A DNA stretch of 64,000 nucleotides, taken from the NCBI GenBank assembly GCA_017745595.1, contig WMBV01000013.1, positions 62,001 to 126,000 on the forward strand. The letters are read 5' to 3'. Positions 35,796 to 44,568 of this stretch are shown piece by piece. Position numbers and translations under genes: made by a program. How positions within the stretch are numbered: position 1 is the first letter of the stretch; each line of letters starts with the position of its first letter. This DNA comes from Bordetella petrii (GTDB taxonomy: Bacteria > Pseudomonadota > Gammaproteobacteria > Burkholderiales > Burkholderiaceae_B). The notes below the pieces were generated by a model. The model worked only from the letters and a program-made list of their open reading frames with translations, ran no database searches and had not been told where the DNA came from.

Positions 35796-36995
35796 CTACG
35801 CGGCGATACGCTGGGCGTGGAAAGTATCGAAACGGCGCGTGGTGTGGCGCAATACGCCGCCGACAATCGCGGCGCATACGCGGGGCAGCCCGGGCACGCT
35901 GTCGTCGACCACGATGGCATCGGCGGCCTGGCCCGCCGCCAGAGTGCCGCGGTCGTCCAGGCCGGCGGCGCGCGCCGGGTTGGCCGACACCAGGCGCCAG
36001 GCCCGCGCCAGCGGCAGGATGCCCTGGTCCACCAGCCGCAGCGCCGCCGCCAGCGGGGCAGGGTAGTAGTAATCGGAAGTCAGGATGTCGCACAGCCCCG
36101 CCCGGATCATCTCGGTTGCGTTGGGCGCGTTGGTATGGCTGCGGCCGCGCACCACGTTGGGCGCGCCGAATACGGTGGCATCGCCCAGTTCGCGCGCCAC
36201 GCGCGCGGCCTCGGGCGTCAGCGGGAATTCCGCCACGCGGCAGCCCAGCTGGTGGTAATAGCGGCGCGTGGCCGCGTCCGGATCGTCGTGCGAGGCCACG
36301 TTCAGCCCGGCCGCGCGCGCGGCCTGGGTCAGTTCGCGCATGGCCGCGCCGACCGCGTCCGCCGCGCCCATGGCCTCGCGGATGCGGGCCTGGAAAGTGT
36401 CCAGGTCGCACTCGGCGCGATCGGCGTATTGCAGCAGCTTGCGGTCGTCGCCCAGGCGGCGCGCCATCGCGGGCAGGTGGTCGTTCAGCGCCAGAAACTG
36501 CACGCGCCCGGCGCGGATCCATTGCCGCGCGGTGTCCACGCCGCCGACGTGATGGGTCTCGAACCGCAGATGTACGTGATGGCGCGCGCCCAGCGTGCCG
36601 CGCATGCGTTCCAGCGATTCGAACATGTGCTCGGCATAAGGCTCGCCGCGCAAGCCGCCTTCCCACGACACCGTCACCCCATGGAATTCGGTGGTGATGC
36701 CGTGGGCGAGCAGTTGGCGGTCGACGTCGTGCAGCGCGGCGTCGTACGGAAACGTGACACCGGGGCGCGGCATGACCGCCCGTTCGAACGCGTCGCCGTG
36801 CAGGTCGACGATGCCCGGCAGCACCAGCAGGTCGCCGGCGTCGAGCCAGGCCGCCTGCGACGCGCCGGGGCTGGCGGCATCGCCGATGCGGCCGTCGCGA
36901 AAGGCCAGTTCGCCGGCGCCCAGCCCGGCGGGAGTCAACAGGCGGCGACCGGCGATGCCGGCCAGCGCGGCGGAAGCGGAAGGTTCGGAATTCAT
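35796..36995 (-). CDS. phnM: PhnM-like diphosphatase, left-arm copy
   Basis: A 399-residue amidohydrolase-superfamily enzyme. Metal ligands are in LPGIVDLHGDAFE, HLRFETHHVGG, NVASHDDPDAAT and LTSDYYYPA, and it keeps MPRPGVTFPYDAALHDVD as in E. coli PhnM. It lacks the MDHxPGQ segment that the other copy has (LALNDHLPAMAR here). PhnM removes pyrophosphate from ribose-1-methylphosphonate 5-triphosphate. One of two phnM genes in the locus. ATG 36995 is chosen; a GTG at 37001 is possible. Confidence 0.88.
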   Translation of the reverse strand: MNSEPSASAALAGIAGRRLLTPAGLGAGELAFRDGRIGDAASPGASQAAWLDAGDLLVLPGIVDLHGDAFERAVMPRPGVTFPYDAALHDVDRQLLAHGITTEFHGVTVSWEGGLRGEPYAEHMFESLERMRGTLGARHHVHLRFETHHVGGVDTARQWIRAGRVQFLALNDHLPAMARRLGDDRKLLQYADRAECDLDTFQARIREAMGAADAVGAAMRELTQAARAAGLNVASHDDPDAATRRYYHQLGCRVAEFPLTPEAARVARELGDATVFGAPNVVRGRSHTNAPNATEMIRAGLCDILTSDYYYPAPLAAALRLVDQGILPLARAWRLVSANPARAAGLDDRGTLAAGQAADAIVVDDSVPGLPRVCAAIVGGVLRHTTRRFDTFHAQRIAA

Positions 36996-37030
36996 GGCCA
37001 CGAACCTTATCGGACTTCTGTGACAGCCGG

Positions 37031-37040
37031 ATGTCTAGAT
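37031..37040. promoter_or_regulatory. CTAG-centred palindrome before the left phn arm
   Basis: ATGTCTAGAT in the 70-base gap between phnF and phnM. It shares the GTCTAGA core with 37956-37965 before phnG. Candidate PhnF operator; inferred. Confidence 0.45.
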
Positions 37041-37065
37041 GAATTGTGTAGGCCCGTGCCGGCTT

Positions 37066-37824
37066 TCAGGCGGCGTCGTCGGACACGACCAGCTGCACCA
37101 GGTCGCCCACGAAACGGGTCACGCTGTACTGCAGCGGGGCGCCGTCGCGGTCGACGTTCAGGGCCTCGACCTGCAGAATCGGGCGGGACTTGGGCTGGCC
37201 CAGCAGGCGCGCCACCTCGGGGGCGGGCAGGGCCGCGGTGATGCGCGACCACTTGCGCGTGTAGTCGGCCACGCCGTAGTGCGCCAGCGCGCGCGAAATC
37301 GACCGCAGCTTGCGCAGGCTGGCGGCGAAGTCGGGAAAGCGCTTTTCGTCCAGGTAGTGTTCGGACACGTCGATGCTGCGGTTCTCGGCCTTGCCCAGCG
37401 CCTGCACGCGCAGCAGGGGCGCCGCGCGCGTCAGGCCCAGGTGGTGCGCGATCTCGGCCGAGCGCAGGCTCTGGCTGCCCATGATCTCGATAAACCCCAG
37501 CATGCCCTGGCTGCGCAGGTTCTCGGAAAACCGTGTGCGCTTGCCGATGGCGTAATCGATGGCGTGTTCCTGCACGAAGGTGCCGCGGCCCTGCTCGATG
37601 CGCACCAGCCCGCTTTGTTCCAGTTCGCCCATGGCGCGCCGGATGGTGTGGCGGTTCACCGAGAACTTGGCCGCCAGCTCGGGTTCCGGCGGCAGCCGTT
37701 CGCCGGGCGCATAGAGTTTGTTGCGGATGTCGTCCGCCAGCAATTCACCGATTTGTCGCCATACCGCGACGCCCGTACCTCGTTCGACCATGGTGGTAAT
37801 CCGTTTCCGTAATGGCAGCTTCAT
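37066..37824 (-). CDS. phnF: GntR/HutC-family phosphonate regulator PhnF
   Basis: A 252-residue regulator. The winged helix (about residues 15-85) has GERLPPEPELAAKFSVNRHTIRRAM, and the UTRA ligand domain follows (LLRVQALGKAENRSIDVSEHYL, LQYSVTRFVGDLVQLVV). Start 37824 gives MKLPLRKR; a second ATG at 37791 (MVERGTGV) also fits. Divergent from phnG and upstream of the leftward phnM arm, it likely represses both. Confidence 0.88.
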   Translation of the reverse strand: MKLPLRKRITTMVERGTGVAVWRQIGELLADDIRNKLYAPGERLPPEPELAAKFSVNRHTIRRAMGELEQSGLVRIEQGRGTFVQEHAIDYAIGKRTRFSENLRSQGMLGFIEIMGSQSLRSAEIAHHLGLTRAAPLLRVQALGKAENRSIDVSEHYLDEKRFPDFAASLRKLRSISRALAHYGVADYTRKWSRITAALPAPEVARLLGQPKSRPILQVEALNVDRDGAPLQYSVTRFVGDLVQLVVSDDAA

Positions 37825-37889
37825 GATGGACGGCCATGATTGTGCATCACTCGCCGCCGCGTTCGCGTCATGTCCGGCGCGATGGCCGG

Positions 37890-37923
37890 GTGTCACGAAA
37901 CATTCACGCGGCGATGGTTTACT
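37890..37923 (+). promoter_or_regulatory. Pho box and -10 of the phnG promoter
   Basis: GTGTCAC-GAAA-CATTCAC (37890-37907) matches the PhoB repeat-spacer-repeat layout. TTTACT at 37918-37923 is a -10 ten bases later, the same spacing as at phnC. phnG starts at 37978. Confidence 0.7.
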
Positions 37924-37955
37924 GGGCGCCAGTTCCGCCTCATTTTACATCTGGT

Positions 37956-37965
37956 CGTCTAGACG
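37956..37965. promoter_or_regulatory. CTAG-centred palindrome overlapping the phnG leader
   Basis: CGTCTAGACG, a perfect 10-base palindrome within TGGTCGTCTAGACGTTTAGA, 13 bases before phnG. CTAG is rare in such GC-rich DNA. Candidate PhnF operator downstream of the PhoB promoter. Confidence 0.5.
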
Positions 37966-37977
37966 TTTAGAGGAAAT

Positions 37978-38448
37978 ATGCACACTGAAGATACTCCCGT
38001 GGCCGATGCCGCCGCGCGGCGCGCCGCCTGGATGCGCGTCCTGGCGCTGGCCGAGCCCGCCGCGCTGGACCAGGCGGTACAGGCGCTGGGTCCGCTGCCC
38101 CCGCACAGCACGCTGCGCCCCGCGGAAAGCGGCATGGCCATGGTGCGCGCCCGCAGCGGCGGCACCGGCGCGCAATTCAACCTGGGCGAGATGAGCATCA
38201 CGCGCTGCGCCGTGACGCTCGAAAGCGGCACGATGGGCGTGGCCTACGTACCCGGCCGCGCGCGCCGCCACGCCGAACGCGCCGCCGTGCTCGACGCGCT
38301 GCTGCAGCGCGGCGACTGGCACGACCGCATCCAGGCCGGCGTCATCGCGCCGCTGGCACGGGCGCACGCCGAACGGGCCCGCCACCAGGCGCGCGTGGCC
38401 GCGCAGACTCAGGTCGAATTCTTCACGATGGTACGGGGAGAAGACTGA
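37978..38448 (+). CDS. phnG: C-P lyase complex subunit PhnG
   Basis: A 156-residue subunit of the PhnGHIJ core. RPAESGMAMVRARSGGTGAQFNLGEM-like region and ITRCAVTLESGTMGVAYVPGR are the conserved PhnG blocks, with QVEFFTMVRGED at the C-terminus. GAGGAAAT precedes the ATG. First gene of the rightward operon phnGHIJKLM. PhnG helps form the nucleosidase unit that couples phosphonate to ATP-derived ribose. Confidence 0.94.
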   Translation: MHTEDTPVADAAARRAAWMRVLALAEPAALDQAVQALGPLPPHSTLRPAESGMAMVRARSGGTGAQFNLGEMSITRCAVTLESGTMGVAYVPGRARRHAERAAVLDALLQRGDWHDRIQAGVIAPLARAHAERARHQARVAAQTQVEFFTMVRGED

Positions 38449-38449
38449 C

Positions 38450-39061
38450 ATGATGTCCACGCAGACCGCCTTCTTGGGCGTGCCGCCGGCGGCCGGTTTC
38501 GCCGACGCCGTCACCCAGTCGCAGCAGACCTTCCGCGCCGCGCTGCAGGCCATGGCGCATCCCGGCAGCATCCAGGCCATCGCCGCCGATTGCGGCGTGC
38601 CGCCGGGCCTGTCGCCCGCCATGACGGCCATGCTGCTGGCCTTGGCCGATGCCGACGCGCCGGTATGGCTGCCGCCCGGCGTGGCCGAGGCGACGCGCCA
38701 GTTCCTGCGATTTCATTGCGGCTGCCCGCTAGTGGAGGACCCCGCGCAGGCGCGCTTTGCCGCCGTGCCGGCCGGCCACGCGGCACCCGGCCTGGCGCAA
38801 TGCCATCCGGGCGAGCCGGCCTATCCGGACACGTCCACCACCTTGTTGCTGGAAGTGGCGTCGCTGCAGGACGGCGCGCCCGTGACGCTGAGCGGGCCCG
38901 GCATTGCCACCCGGCGCGAACTGCGGGCGGCCGGCCTGCCGGCCGGTTTCTGGACGCAATGGCATGCCAATCATCGGATTTTTCCCCTGGGCGTGGACGT
39001 GTTCCTGATTCAGGGCCACCAGTTGTGCGGGCTACCCCGCACCGTGCAAGCGGAGGGCTGA
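38450..39061 (+). CDS. phnH: C-P lyase complex subunit PhnH
   Basis: A 203-residue core subunit. GFADAVTQSQQTFRAALQAMAHPG is the signature start, with DTSTTLLLEVASL, GPGIATRRELRAAGLP and FPLGVDVFLIQGHQLCGLPRT downstream. PhnH dimerises and binds the nucleotide site shared with PhnI. ATG at 38450, or 38453 as alternative. It is separated from phnG by one base. Confidence 0.94.
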   Translation: MMSTQTAFLGVPPAAGFADAVTQSQQTFRAALQAMAHPGSIQAIAADCGVPPGLSPAMTAMLLALADADAPVWLPPGVAEATRQFLRFHCGCPLVEDPAQARFAAVPAGHAAPGLAQCHPGEPAYPDTSTTLLLEVASLQDGAPVTLSGPGIATRRELRAAGLPAGFWTQWHANHRIFPLGVDVFLIQGHQLCGLPRTVQAEG

Positions 39062-39063
39062 CC

Positions 39064-40227
39064 ATGTACGTGGCTGTCAAGGGGGGCGAGCGCGCCATCC
39101 TGAATTCTTATCGCATGCTGGATGCCTACCGGCGGGGCGATGCGGCGGTGCCCGAGTTGACGCTGGCGCAGATCCGCCAGCAAATGCCGCTGGCCGTGTC
39201 GCGCGTCATGGCCGAGGGGGCGCTGTACGACCCGCAACTGGCCGCGCTGGCCATCAAGCAGGCGGCCGGCGACGTGATCGAGGCCGTGTTCCTGCTGCGG
39301 GCCTACCGCACGACACTGCCGCGCTTCGGCGCCACGCAGCCGGTCGATACGGCGCGCATGCGCCTGGCGCGGCGGATATCTTCCACGTTCAAGGACCTGC
39401 CCGGCGGGCAGGTGCTGGGCCCCACTTATGACTACACGCAGCGGCTGCTGGATTTTTCGCTGGAAGAGCCCGGCGAACCCGGCGAGCCGCTGGCGCCGGC
39501 GGCCCAGCCGCTGCCGGTGTCCATGCCGCGCGTCACCGACCTGCTGGGGCACGACGACCTGATCGACCCGGAAGCGCCGCCGCCCGGCGATCCGGCGCCG
39601 TTCGACCTGACGCGCCAGCCGCTGGCCTTTCCGGCCGGGCGCGACGCGCGCCTGCAGAACCTGGCCCGTGCCGACGAGGGTTTCCTGCTGTCCATGGGCT
39701 ATTCCACGCAGCGCGGCTATGGCAATACGCACCCGTTCGCGGCCGAGATCCGCTATGGCTCGCTCGAGGTCGAGATGTTCATCGAAGAACTGGGCTTTGC
39801 GGTCACCGTCGGCGAGATCGAGCTGACCGAATGCCAGATGGTCAGCCAGTTCGCCGGCACCGCGCGCGAGGCACCCAAATTCACGCGCGGCTACGGGCTG
39901 TCCTTCGGCTATGCCGAGCGCAAGGCCATGTCGATGGCGCTGGTGGACCGCGCCCTGAAGGCCCGAGACCTGGGGGAAGCCGGCGACGCGCCGGCCAACG
40001 ATCACGAGTTCGTGCTGTACCACAGCGACAACGTGGAAGCCTCGGGGTTCGTGCAGCACCTGAAGCTGCCGCACTACGTGGATTTCCAGGCCAACCTGGA
40101 ACTGCTGCGCCGGCTGCGCCAGGAACAGGCCGCCGCCCGGGCGCCGGCCGCCGCCGCATCTACCGCATCTACCGCCGCGCCGGACGCGGCGCCCGCCACC
40201 CTTGCCGACGAGGCCCTGTCGTCATGA
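39064..40227 (+). CDS. phnI: C-P lyase complex subunit PhnI (nucleosidase)
   Basis: A 387-residue protein, somewhat longer than E. coli PhnI because of an Ala-rich tail (ARAPAAAASTASTAAP). MYVAVKGGERAILNSYRML, GGQVLGPTYDYTQRLLDFSLE, GYGNTHPFAAEIRYGSLEVE and YGLSFGYAERKAMSMALVDR are conserved. It links methylphosphonate to ribose triphosphate, releasing adenine, with PhnGHL. Its stop overlaps phnJ. Confidence 0.95.
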   Translation: MYVAVKGGERAILNSYRMLDAYRRGDAAVPELTLAQIRQQMPLAVSRVMAEGALYDPQLAALAIKQAAGDVIEAVFLLRAYRTTLPRFGATQPVDTARMRLARRISSTFKDLPGGQVLGPTYDYTQRLLDFSLEEPGEPGEPLAPAAQPLPVSMPRVTDLLGHDDLIDPEAPPPGDPAPFDLTRQPLAFPAGRDARLQNLARADEGFLLSMGYSTQRGYGNTHPFAAEIRYGSLEVEMFIEELGFAVTVGEIELTECQMVSQFAGTAREAPKFTRGYGLSFGYAERKAMSMALVDRALKARDLGEAGDAPANDHEFVLYHSDNVEASGFVQHLKLPHYVDFQANLELLRRLRQEQAAARAPAAAASTASTAAPDAAPATLADEALSS

Positions 40228-41108
40228 CCACCCCTGCCACGGTCGCGCGCGACCACCACTACAACTTCGCGTACCTGGACGAATCCACCAAGCGCATGCT
40301 GCGCCGCGCCTTGCTGAAAGCCGTGGCCATTCCCGGCTACCAGGTGCCGTTCGGCAGCCGCGAGATGCCGCTGCCCTACGGATGGGGCACGGGCGGCATC
40401 CAGGTCACCGCCGCCATCATCGGCGCGGCCGACGTGCTGAAGGTGATCGACCAGGGCTCGGACGACACCACCAACGCCATCAACATCCGGCGTTTTTTCG
40501 GCCGCGTCACCGGCGTGTCCACCACCGAATCGACCCGCGCGGCCACCATTGTGCAGACCCGCCACCGCATTCCCGAAACGCCGTTGCGCGAAGGGCAGAT
40601 CGTGGTGTACCAGGTGCCCATTCCCGAGCCGCTGCGCTGGCTGGAGCCCAGCGAAACCGAGACCCGCACCATGCACGCGCTGGCCGAATACGGCGGCATG
40701 CATGTGAAGCTGTACGAAGACATCGCGCAGCACGGGCACATCGCCACCACGTACGACTACCCGGTCATCGTCAATGGCCGCTACATGATGCGTCCTTCGC
40801 CCATTCCGAAATTCGACAACCCCAAGCTGGACAACAACCCCGCGCTGATGCTGTTCGGCGCCGGCCGCGAGAAACGCGTGTACGCCGTGCCGCCGTACAC
40901 GCGGGTGCGCAGCCTGGATTTCCAGGACCATCCGTTCCGCGTCGAGCAGTGGGACCATTGCTGCGATCTGTGCGGATCGCGCCAGAGCTATCTGGACGAG
41001 ATCATTCTGGACGACCAGGGCACGCGCCGCTTTGTGTGTTCCGATACCGAATACTGCGCCGGGCGGCAGGCCGCCGGCCATGCGGGCGCCGCCGCGGAGG
41101 CCGCATGA
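40224..41108 (+). CDS. phnJ: Alpha-D-ribose 1-methylphosphonate 5-phosphate C-P lyase
   Basis: A 294-residue radical SAM enzyme that breaks the carbon-phosphorus bond. The glycyl-radical site is Gly38 in AIPGYQVPFG, equivalent to E. coli Gly32. The unusual C-x2-C-x21-C-x5-C cluster is complete: Cys247, Cys250, Cys272 and Cys278, with one extra Cys246. DQGSDDTTNAINIRRFF and RPSPIPKFDNPKLD are conserved. Overlaps both phnI and phnK by four bases. Confidence 0.96.
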   Translation: MTTPATVARDHHYNFAYLDESTKRMLRRALLKAVAIPGYQVPFGSREMPLPYGWGTGGIQVTAAIIGAADVLKVIDQGSDDTTNAINIRRFFGRVTGVSTTESTRAATIVQTRHRIPETPLREGQIVVYQVPIPEPLRWLEPSETETRTMHALAEYGGMHVKLYEDIAQHGHIATTYDYPVIVNGRYMMRPSPIPKFDNPKLDNNPALMLFGAGREKRVYAVPPYTRVRSLDFQDHPFRVEQWDHCCDLCGSRQSYLDEIILDDQGTRRFVCSDTEYCAGRQAAGHAGAAAEAA

Positions 41109-41881
41109 ACGGCGCCGCCTTGCTTTCGGTGCGCGACATGACCTGCACCTGGGACGGCGTGCATGGCTGCCGCGACATCAGTTTCGACCTGCATCCCGGC
41201 GAGGTGCTGTGCGTGGTCGGCGAATCCGGCTCGGGCAAGAGCACGCTGCTGCAAGCGGTGTCGTGGCAGGCGCGGCCCGAGGCGGGCAGCGTGTGGTACG
41301 ACACCCGCGACGCCGGCCCGGTCGACCTGGCCACCTTGCCGGCCGCCCGCCTGCGGCTGCTGGCGCGCACCGACTGGGGCTTCGTGCGCCAGAACGCGCG
41401 CGACGGGCTGCGCATGCAGGTCAGCGCCGGCGCCAATATCGCCGAACGCCTGATGGCCGTGGGCCAGCGCCACTACGGCGAACTGCGCCAGGTGGCGGGC
41501 AACTGGCTGCAGAAAATGGAAATCGACGCCGGCCGGCTGGACGACGCGCCGGCGGCGTTTTCCGGCGGCATGCAGCAGCGCCTGCAGATTGCCCGCAACC
41601 TGGTCACGCATCCGCGCATGGTGTTCATGGACGAACCCACCGCGTCGCTGGACGTGTCGGTGCAGGCGCGCCTGCTCGATCTGCTGCGCCAGCTGGTGGC
41701 CGACCTGCGGCTGGCCGCCATCGTGGTCACCCACGACCTGGCCGTGGCGCGGCTGCTGGCGCACCGCACCCTGGTGATGCGCGGCGGCCGCGTGGTCGAA
41801 AGCGGCCTGACCGATCAGATCCTGGACGATCCCCAGCACCCTTATACGCAGTTGCTGGTGTCGTCCATCTTGCAGAGCTGA
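41105..41881 (+). CDS. phnK: C-P lyase ABC-type subunit PhnK
   Basis: A 258-residue ABC ATPase that docks on the C-P lyase core rather than transporting. Walker A GESGSGKST, signature FSGGMQQRLQIARNL, Walker B VFMDEPTASLDVSVQ and H-loop VTHDLAVA are intact. The DPQHPYTQLLVSSIL tail matches dipeptide-transporter-like ATPases, as in PhnK. Overlaps phnJ by four bases. Confidence 0.94.
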   Translation: MNGAALLSVRDMTCTWDGVHGCRDISFDLHPGEVLCVVGESGSGKSTLLQAVSWQARPEAGSVWYDTRDAGPVDLATLPAARLRLLARTDWGFVRQNARDGLRMQVSAGANIAERLMAVGQRHYGELRQVAGNWLQKMEIDAGRLDDAPAAFSGGMQQRLQIARNLVTHPRMVFMDEPTASLDVSVQARLLDLLRQLVADLRLAAIVVTHDLAVARLLAHRTLVMRGGRVVESGLTDQILDDPQHPYTQLLVSSILQS

Positions 41882-41886
41882 GTCCC

Positions 41887-42603
41887 ATGAATGCATCCAC
41901 TTCCCTGATCCAGGTGCGCGGCCTGGGCAAGCTGTTCACCCTGCACAACCAGGGCGGCATCCGCCTGCCAGTGCTGCGCGACGTGAGTTTCGACGCCGGC
42001 CCGGGCGACTGCCTGGTGCTGGCCGGCCCATCGGGCACCGGCAAGAGCACGCTGCTGCGCTGCCTTTACGGCAATTACCTGGCTACCGAAGGCAGCATAC
42101 ACGTACGCGACGGGGCTGCCTGGGTCGAGCTGACCGGCGCGCCCGAACAGCGCATCCTGCGCCTGCGGCGCGAGGTCATCGGCTATGTCAGCCAGTTTCT
42201 GCGGGTGATTCCGCGCGTGGGCACCCTGGACGTGGTGGCCGAGCCGCTGCGCGAGCGCGGCGTCGAGGCCGAGGCGGCGCGCGCGCAGGCCGCCGCGCTG
42301 CTCGAGCGCCTGAACGTGCCGCGACGCCTGTGGGGCCTGCCGCCGGCCACGTTTTCGGGCGGCGAGCAGCAGCGCGTGAATATTGCGCGCGGGTTCATCG
42401 GCGGCCATCCGGTGCTGCTGCTGGACGAACCCACCGCGTCGCTGGACGCCGACAACCGCGCGGTGGTGGTGGACCTGATCCGCGAGGCGGTGGTCGCCGG
42501 CCGCTGCCTGATCGGCATCTTCCACGACGAAGCCGTGCGCGACCGGGTCGCCACGCGCATCCTGCCCATCCAGCCGGCCGTTCTGGCCGGCGCCCCGGAG
42601 TAA
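41887..42603 (+). CDS. phnL: C-P lyase ABC-type subunit PhnL
   Basis: A 238-residue ABC ATPase. Walker A GPSGTGKST (about residues 42-50), SQFLRVIPRVGTLDVVAEPL, signature FSGGEQQRVNIARG and Walker B VLLLDEPTASLDADN are present. In C-P lyase it pairs with PhnK during catalysis. Starts six bases after phnK and ends three before phnM. Confidence 0.94.
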   Translation: MNASTSLIQVRGLGKLFTLHNQGGIRLPVLRDVSFDAGPGDCLVLAGPSGTGKSTLLRCLYGNYLATEGSIHVRDGAAWVELTGAPEQRILRLRREVIGYVSQFLRVIPRVGTLDVVAEPLRERGVEAEAARAQAAALLERLNVPRRLWGLPPATFSGGEQQRVNIARGFIGGHPVLLLDEPTASLDADNRAVVVDLIREAVVAGRCLIGIFHDEAVRDRVATRILPIQPAVLAGAPE

Positions 42604-42606
42604 GCC

Positions 42607-43794
42607 ATGTCCGCCGTGTACCTGACCCATGCCCGCATTGTCTTGCCCGACAGCGTGCTGTCCGACAGCGCCGTTCTGGTCGAAGACGGCGTCATCGCCG
42701 CCATCGAGCCCGCCGGCGCGGGCGCCGCGCGCGAGATCGACCTGAAAGGCCAGACGCTCTTGCCCGGCCTGATCGACCTGCATTGCGACGCCATCGAGAA
42801 AGAAGCCGAACCGCGCTCGCGCGTGCTGTTCCCGCTGGACTTCGCCGTGGCCCAGGTCGACCGGCGCAATGCCGCGGCCGGCATCACCACGCCGTTTCAC
42901 GCGCTGTCGTTCGCCAACAATGAATGGGGCGTGCGCAACAACCAGACCGCGTCGCAGGTGGCGCGCGCCCTGCATGCGTTTCGCGCCCACAGCCTGGTCG
43001 ACAATCGCGTGCATTGCCGCTACGAAATCACCGACCCGACGGCCATGCCGGTGCTGCAAGCCCTGCTGGACGAGGGCGTGGTGGACCTGCTGTCGGTCAT
43101 GGATCATTCGCCGGGGCAGGGCCAGTTCAAGACGCTCGAGGCCTATCTGCAGTACATGATAGGCAACCACGCCATGAGCCGCGACGAGGCCGAAGCCGCG
43201 GCGCGCGCCAAGCTGCAGGCCCGCGACGGCGCGGCATTGCGCGTCGAGGCCCTGCTGGCGCATGCGCGCCGCCTGGACGTGCCCACCGCCAGCCACGACG
43301 ACGACTCGGTGCAGCGCATTGCCACCATGCGCAACCTGGGCGTGTCGATGAGCGAGTTCCCCATCAACCTGGACACCGCGACGGCGGCGGTGTCCTGCGG
43401 CCTGCCGACCATACTGGGCGCGCCCAACGTGCTGCGCGGCCAGAGCCAGAGCGGCTCGATGCGCGCCATCGACGCGGTGCGGGCCGGCGTGGCCAGCTGC
43501 CTGTGCTCCGATTACCAGCCGTCCACCCTGATCGCCGCCGCGTTCGCGGTGGCGGCGCAAAGCGACCTGACGCTGCCGCAGGCGATGGCGCTGGTCACCG
43601 CCAATCCCGCCGATGCCTGCGGCCTGCGCGATCGGGGCCGCATCGCGGCGGGCCTGCGCGCCGACCTGGTGGCGGTGGCGCTGGTGGGGCAGCTGCCGCT
43701 GGTCAGCCACGCGTGGTCGGCGGGCCGGCTGGTGTTTTCGGCCCATTACCGGGCGGCCGAGCGGTCCGCGCCGCGGGAGGCCGTCGCGGCCTGA
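42607..43794 (+). CDS. phnM: Alpha-D-ribose 1-methylphosphonate 5-triphosphate diphosphatase
   Basis: A 395-residue amidohydrolase. Ligands are in LPGLIDLHCDAIE, NRVHCRYEI, VPTASHDDDSVQR and LCSDYQPS; the MDHSPGQGQFK segment, conserved in E. coli PhnM, is present. It makes the 5-phosphate substrate for PhnJ. It is the operon-end copy and is probably the main PhnM; a divergent paralogue lies in the left arm. Confidence 0.93.
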   Translation: MSAVYLTHARIVLPDSVLSDSAVLVEDGVIAAIEPAGAGAAREIDLKGQTLLPGLIDLHCDAIEKEAEPRSRVLFPLDFAVAQVDRRNAAAGITTPFHALSFANNEWGVRNNQTASQVARALHAFRAHSLVDNRVHCRYEITDPTAMPVLQALLDEGVVDLLSVMDHSPGQGQFKTLEAYLQYMIGNHAMSRDEAEAAARAKLQARDGAALRVEALLAHARRLDVPTASHDDDSVQRIATMRNLGVSMSEFPINLDTATAAVSCGLPTILGAPNVLRGQSQSGSMRAIDAVRAGVASCLCSDYQPSTLIAAAFAVAAQSDLTLPQAMALVTANPADACGLRDRGRIAAGLRADLVAVALVGQLPLVSHAWSAGRLVFSAHYRAAERSAPREAVAA

Positions 43795-43926
43795 GCCCCC
43801 GCGCGCCGCGACGGGCGGCGGGAATGGGGCGGCCGGGCTGGCGCCGGGCGCCGGCCTTCTGGTTAAATGGATCGCATCTGCCAGCCCGCGGGGCGGGCCG
43901 GCGCTTCATGGCCGGAGGGCTGCATC

Positions 43927-44361
43927 GTGGCAAATCTGAATTTCACGCAAGATCCCGAGGCTCCTGACCTGTGGGCGGCCGAGAACGTGCCGGCCGGCCC
44001 AGGACGCCCGCCGATTCACATCATGGTGCAGACCGACGGCGAGGCGCCCGGGCCGGGGGCCTCGCGCGTCGTGCGCGAGCTGCTGGCCCGGCTGGACGAG
44101 CAGGTGCTCGAGGCGGCCGATTTCCTGCTCGATCACTATTCCGTCGAGCAATGGCTGAAGCAGGGCATCGACCCCGCGCAATGGCTGCCCGAAGAAACCG
44201 CCGAGGCCATGGCCGGCTGCGCGGTATTGCGCGCCCTGTGGCTGTTCGACGAGTCGGGCGAGGGCTACGAAATGTGGTTCACCGTGCCCTGGGACGCCGA
44301 ACATACCTACGACGTCGAGTTCGACGCGGGCGAGGCGGTGGGCTGCTCGGTCAACGACTAG
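43927..44361 (+). CDS. Hypothetical acidic protein
   Basis: A 144-residue, strongly acidic, soluble protein starting with GTG at 43927 behind GGAGGG. It has DLWAAENVPAGPGRPPIHIM, a helical middle (VVRELLARLDEQVLEAADFLLDHY) and EGYEMWFTVPWDAEHTYDVEFDAGEAVG at the C-terminus. I do not recognise a characterised family; it could be a small DUF of immunity or regulatory type. Neighbours (phnM, fba) give no clue. Confidence 0.7.
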   Translation: MANLNFTQDPEAPDLWAAENVPAGPGRPPIHIMVQTDGEAPGPGASRVVRELLARLDEQVLEAADFLLDHYSVEQWLKQGIDPAQWLPEETAEAMAGCAVLRALWLFDESGEGYEMWFTVPWDAEHTYDVEFDAGEAVGCSVND

Positions 44362-44568
44362 GGTGGCTGGCCCGGGGGCTATACGCAACAAAGTTATTCA
44401 TGCCCCGGGGCGTGAATCAACGGAAAAAAGCCGGCGCGCGGCGCCCCGCGCGGGCGCTGACACCTTCCGTGACATTGGCTGCCGGGAGCGCCGCGCAATC
44501 CCGGCTAAAATCCCGCTATTCAGCAAGGCTCTACTCATCATTCCATTGCCACTCAGGAGGACCACCCC

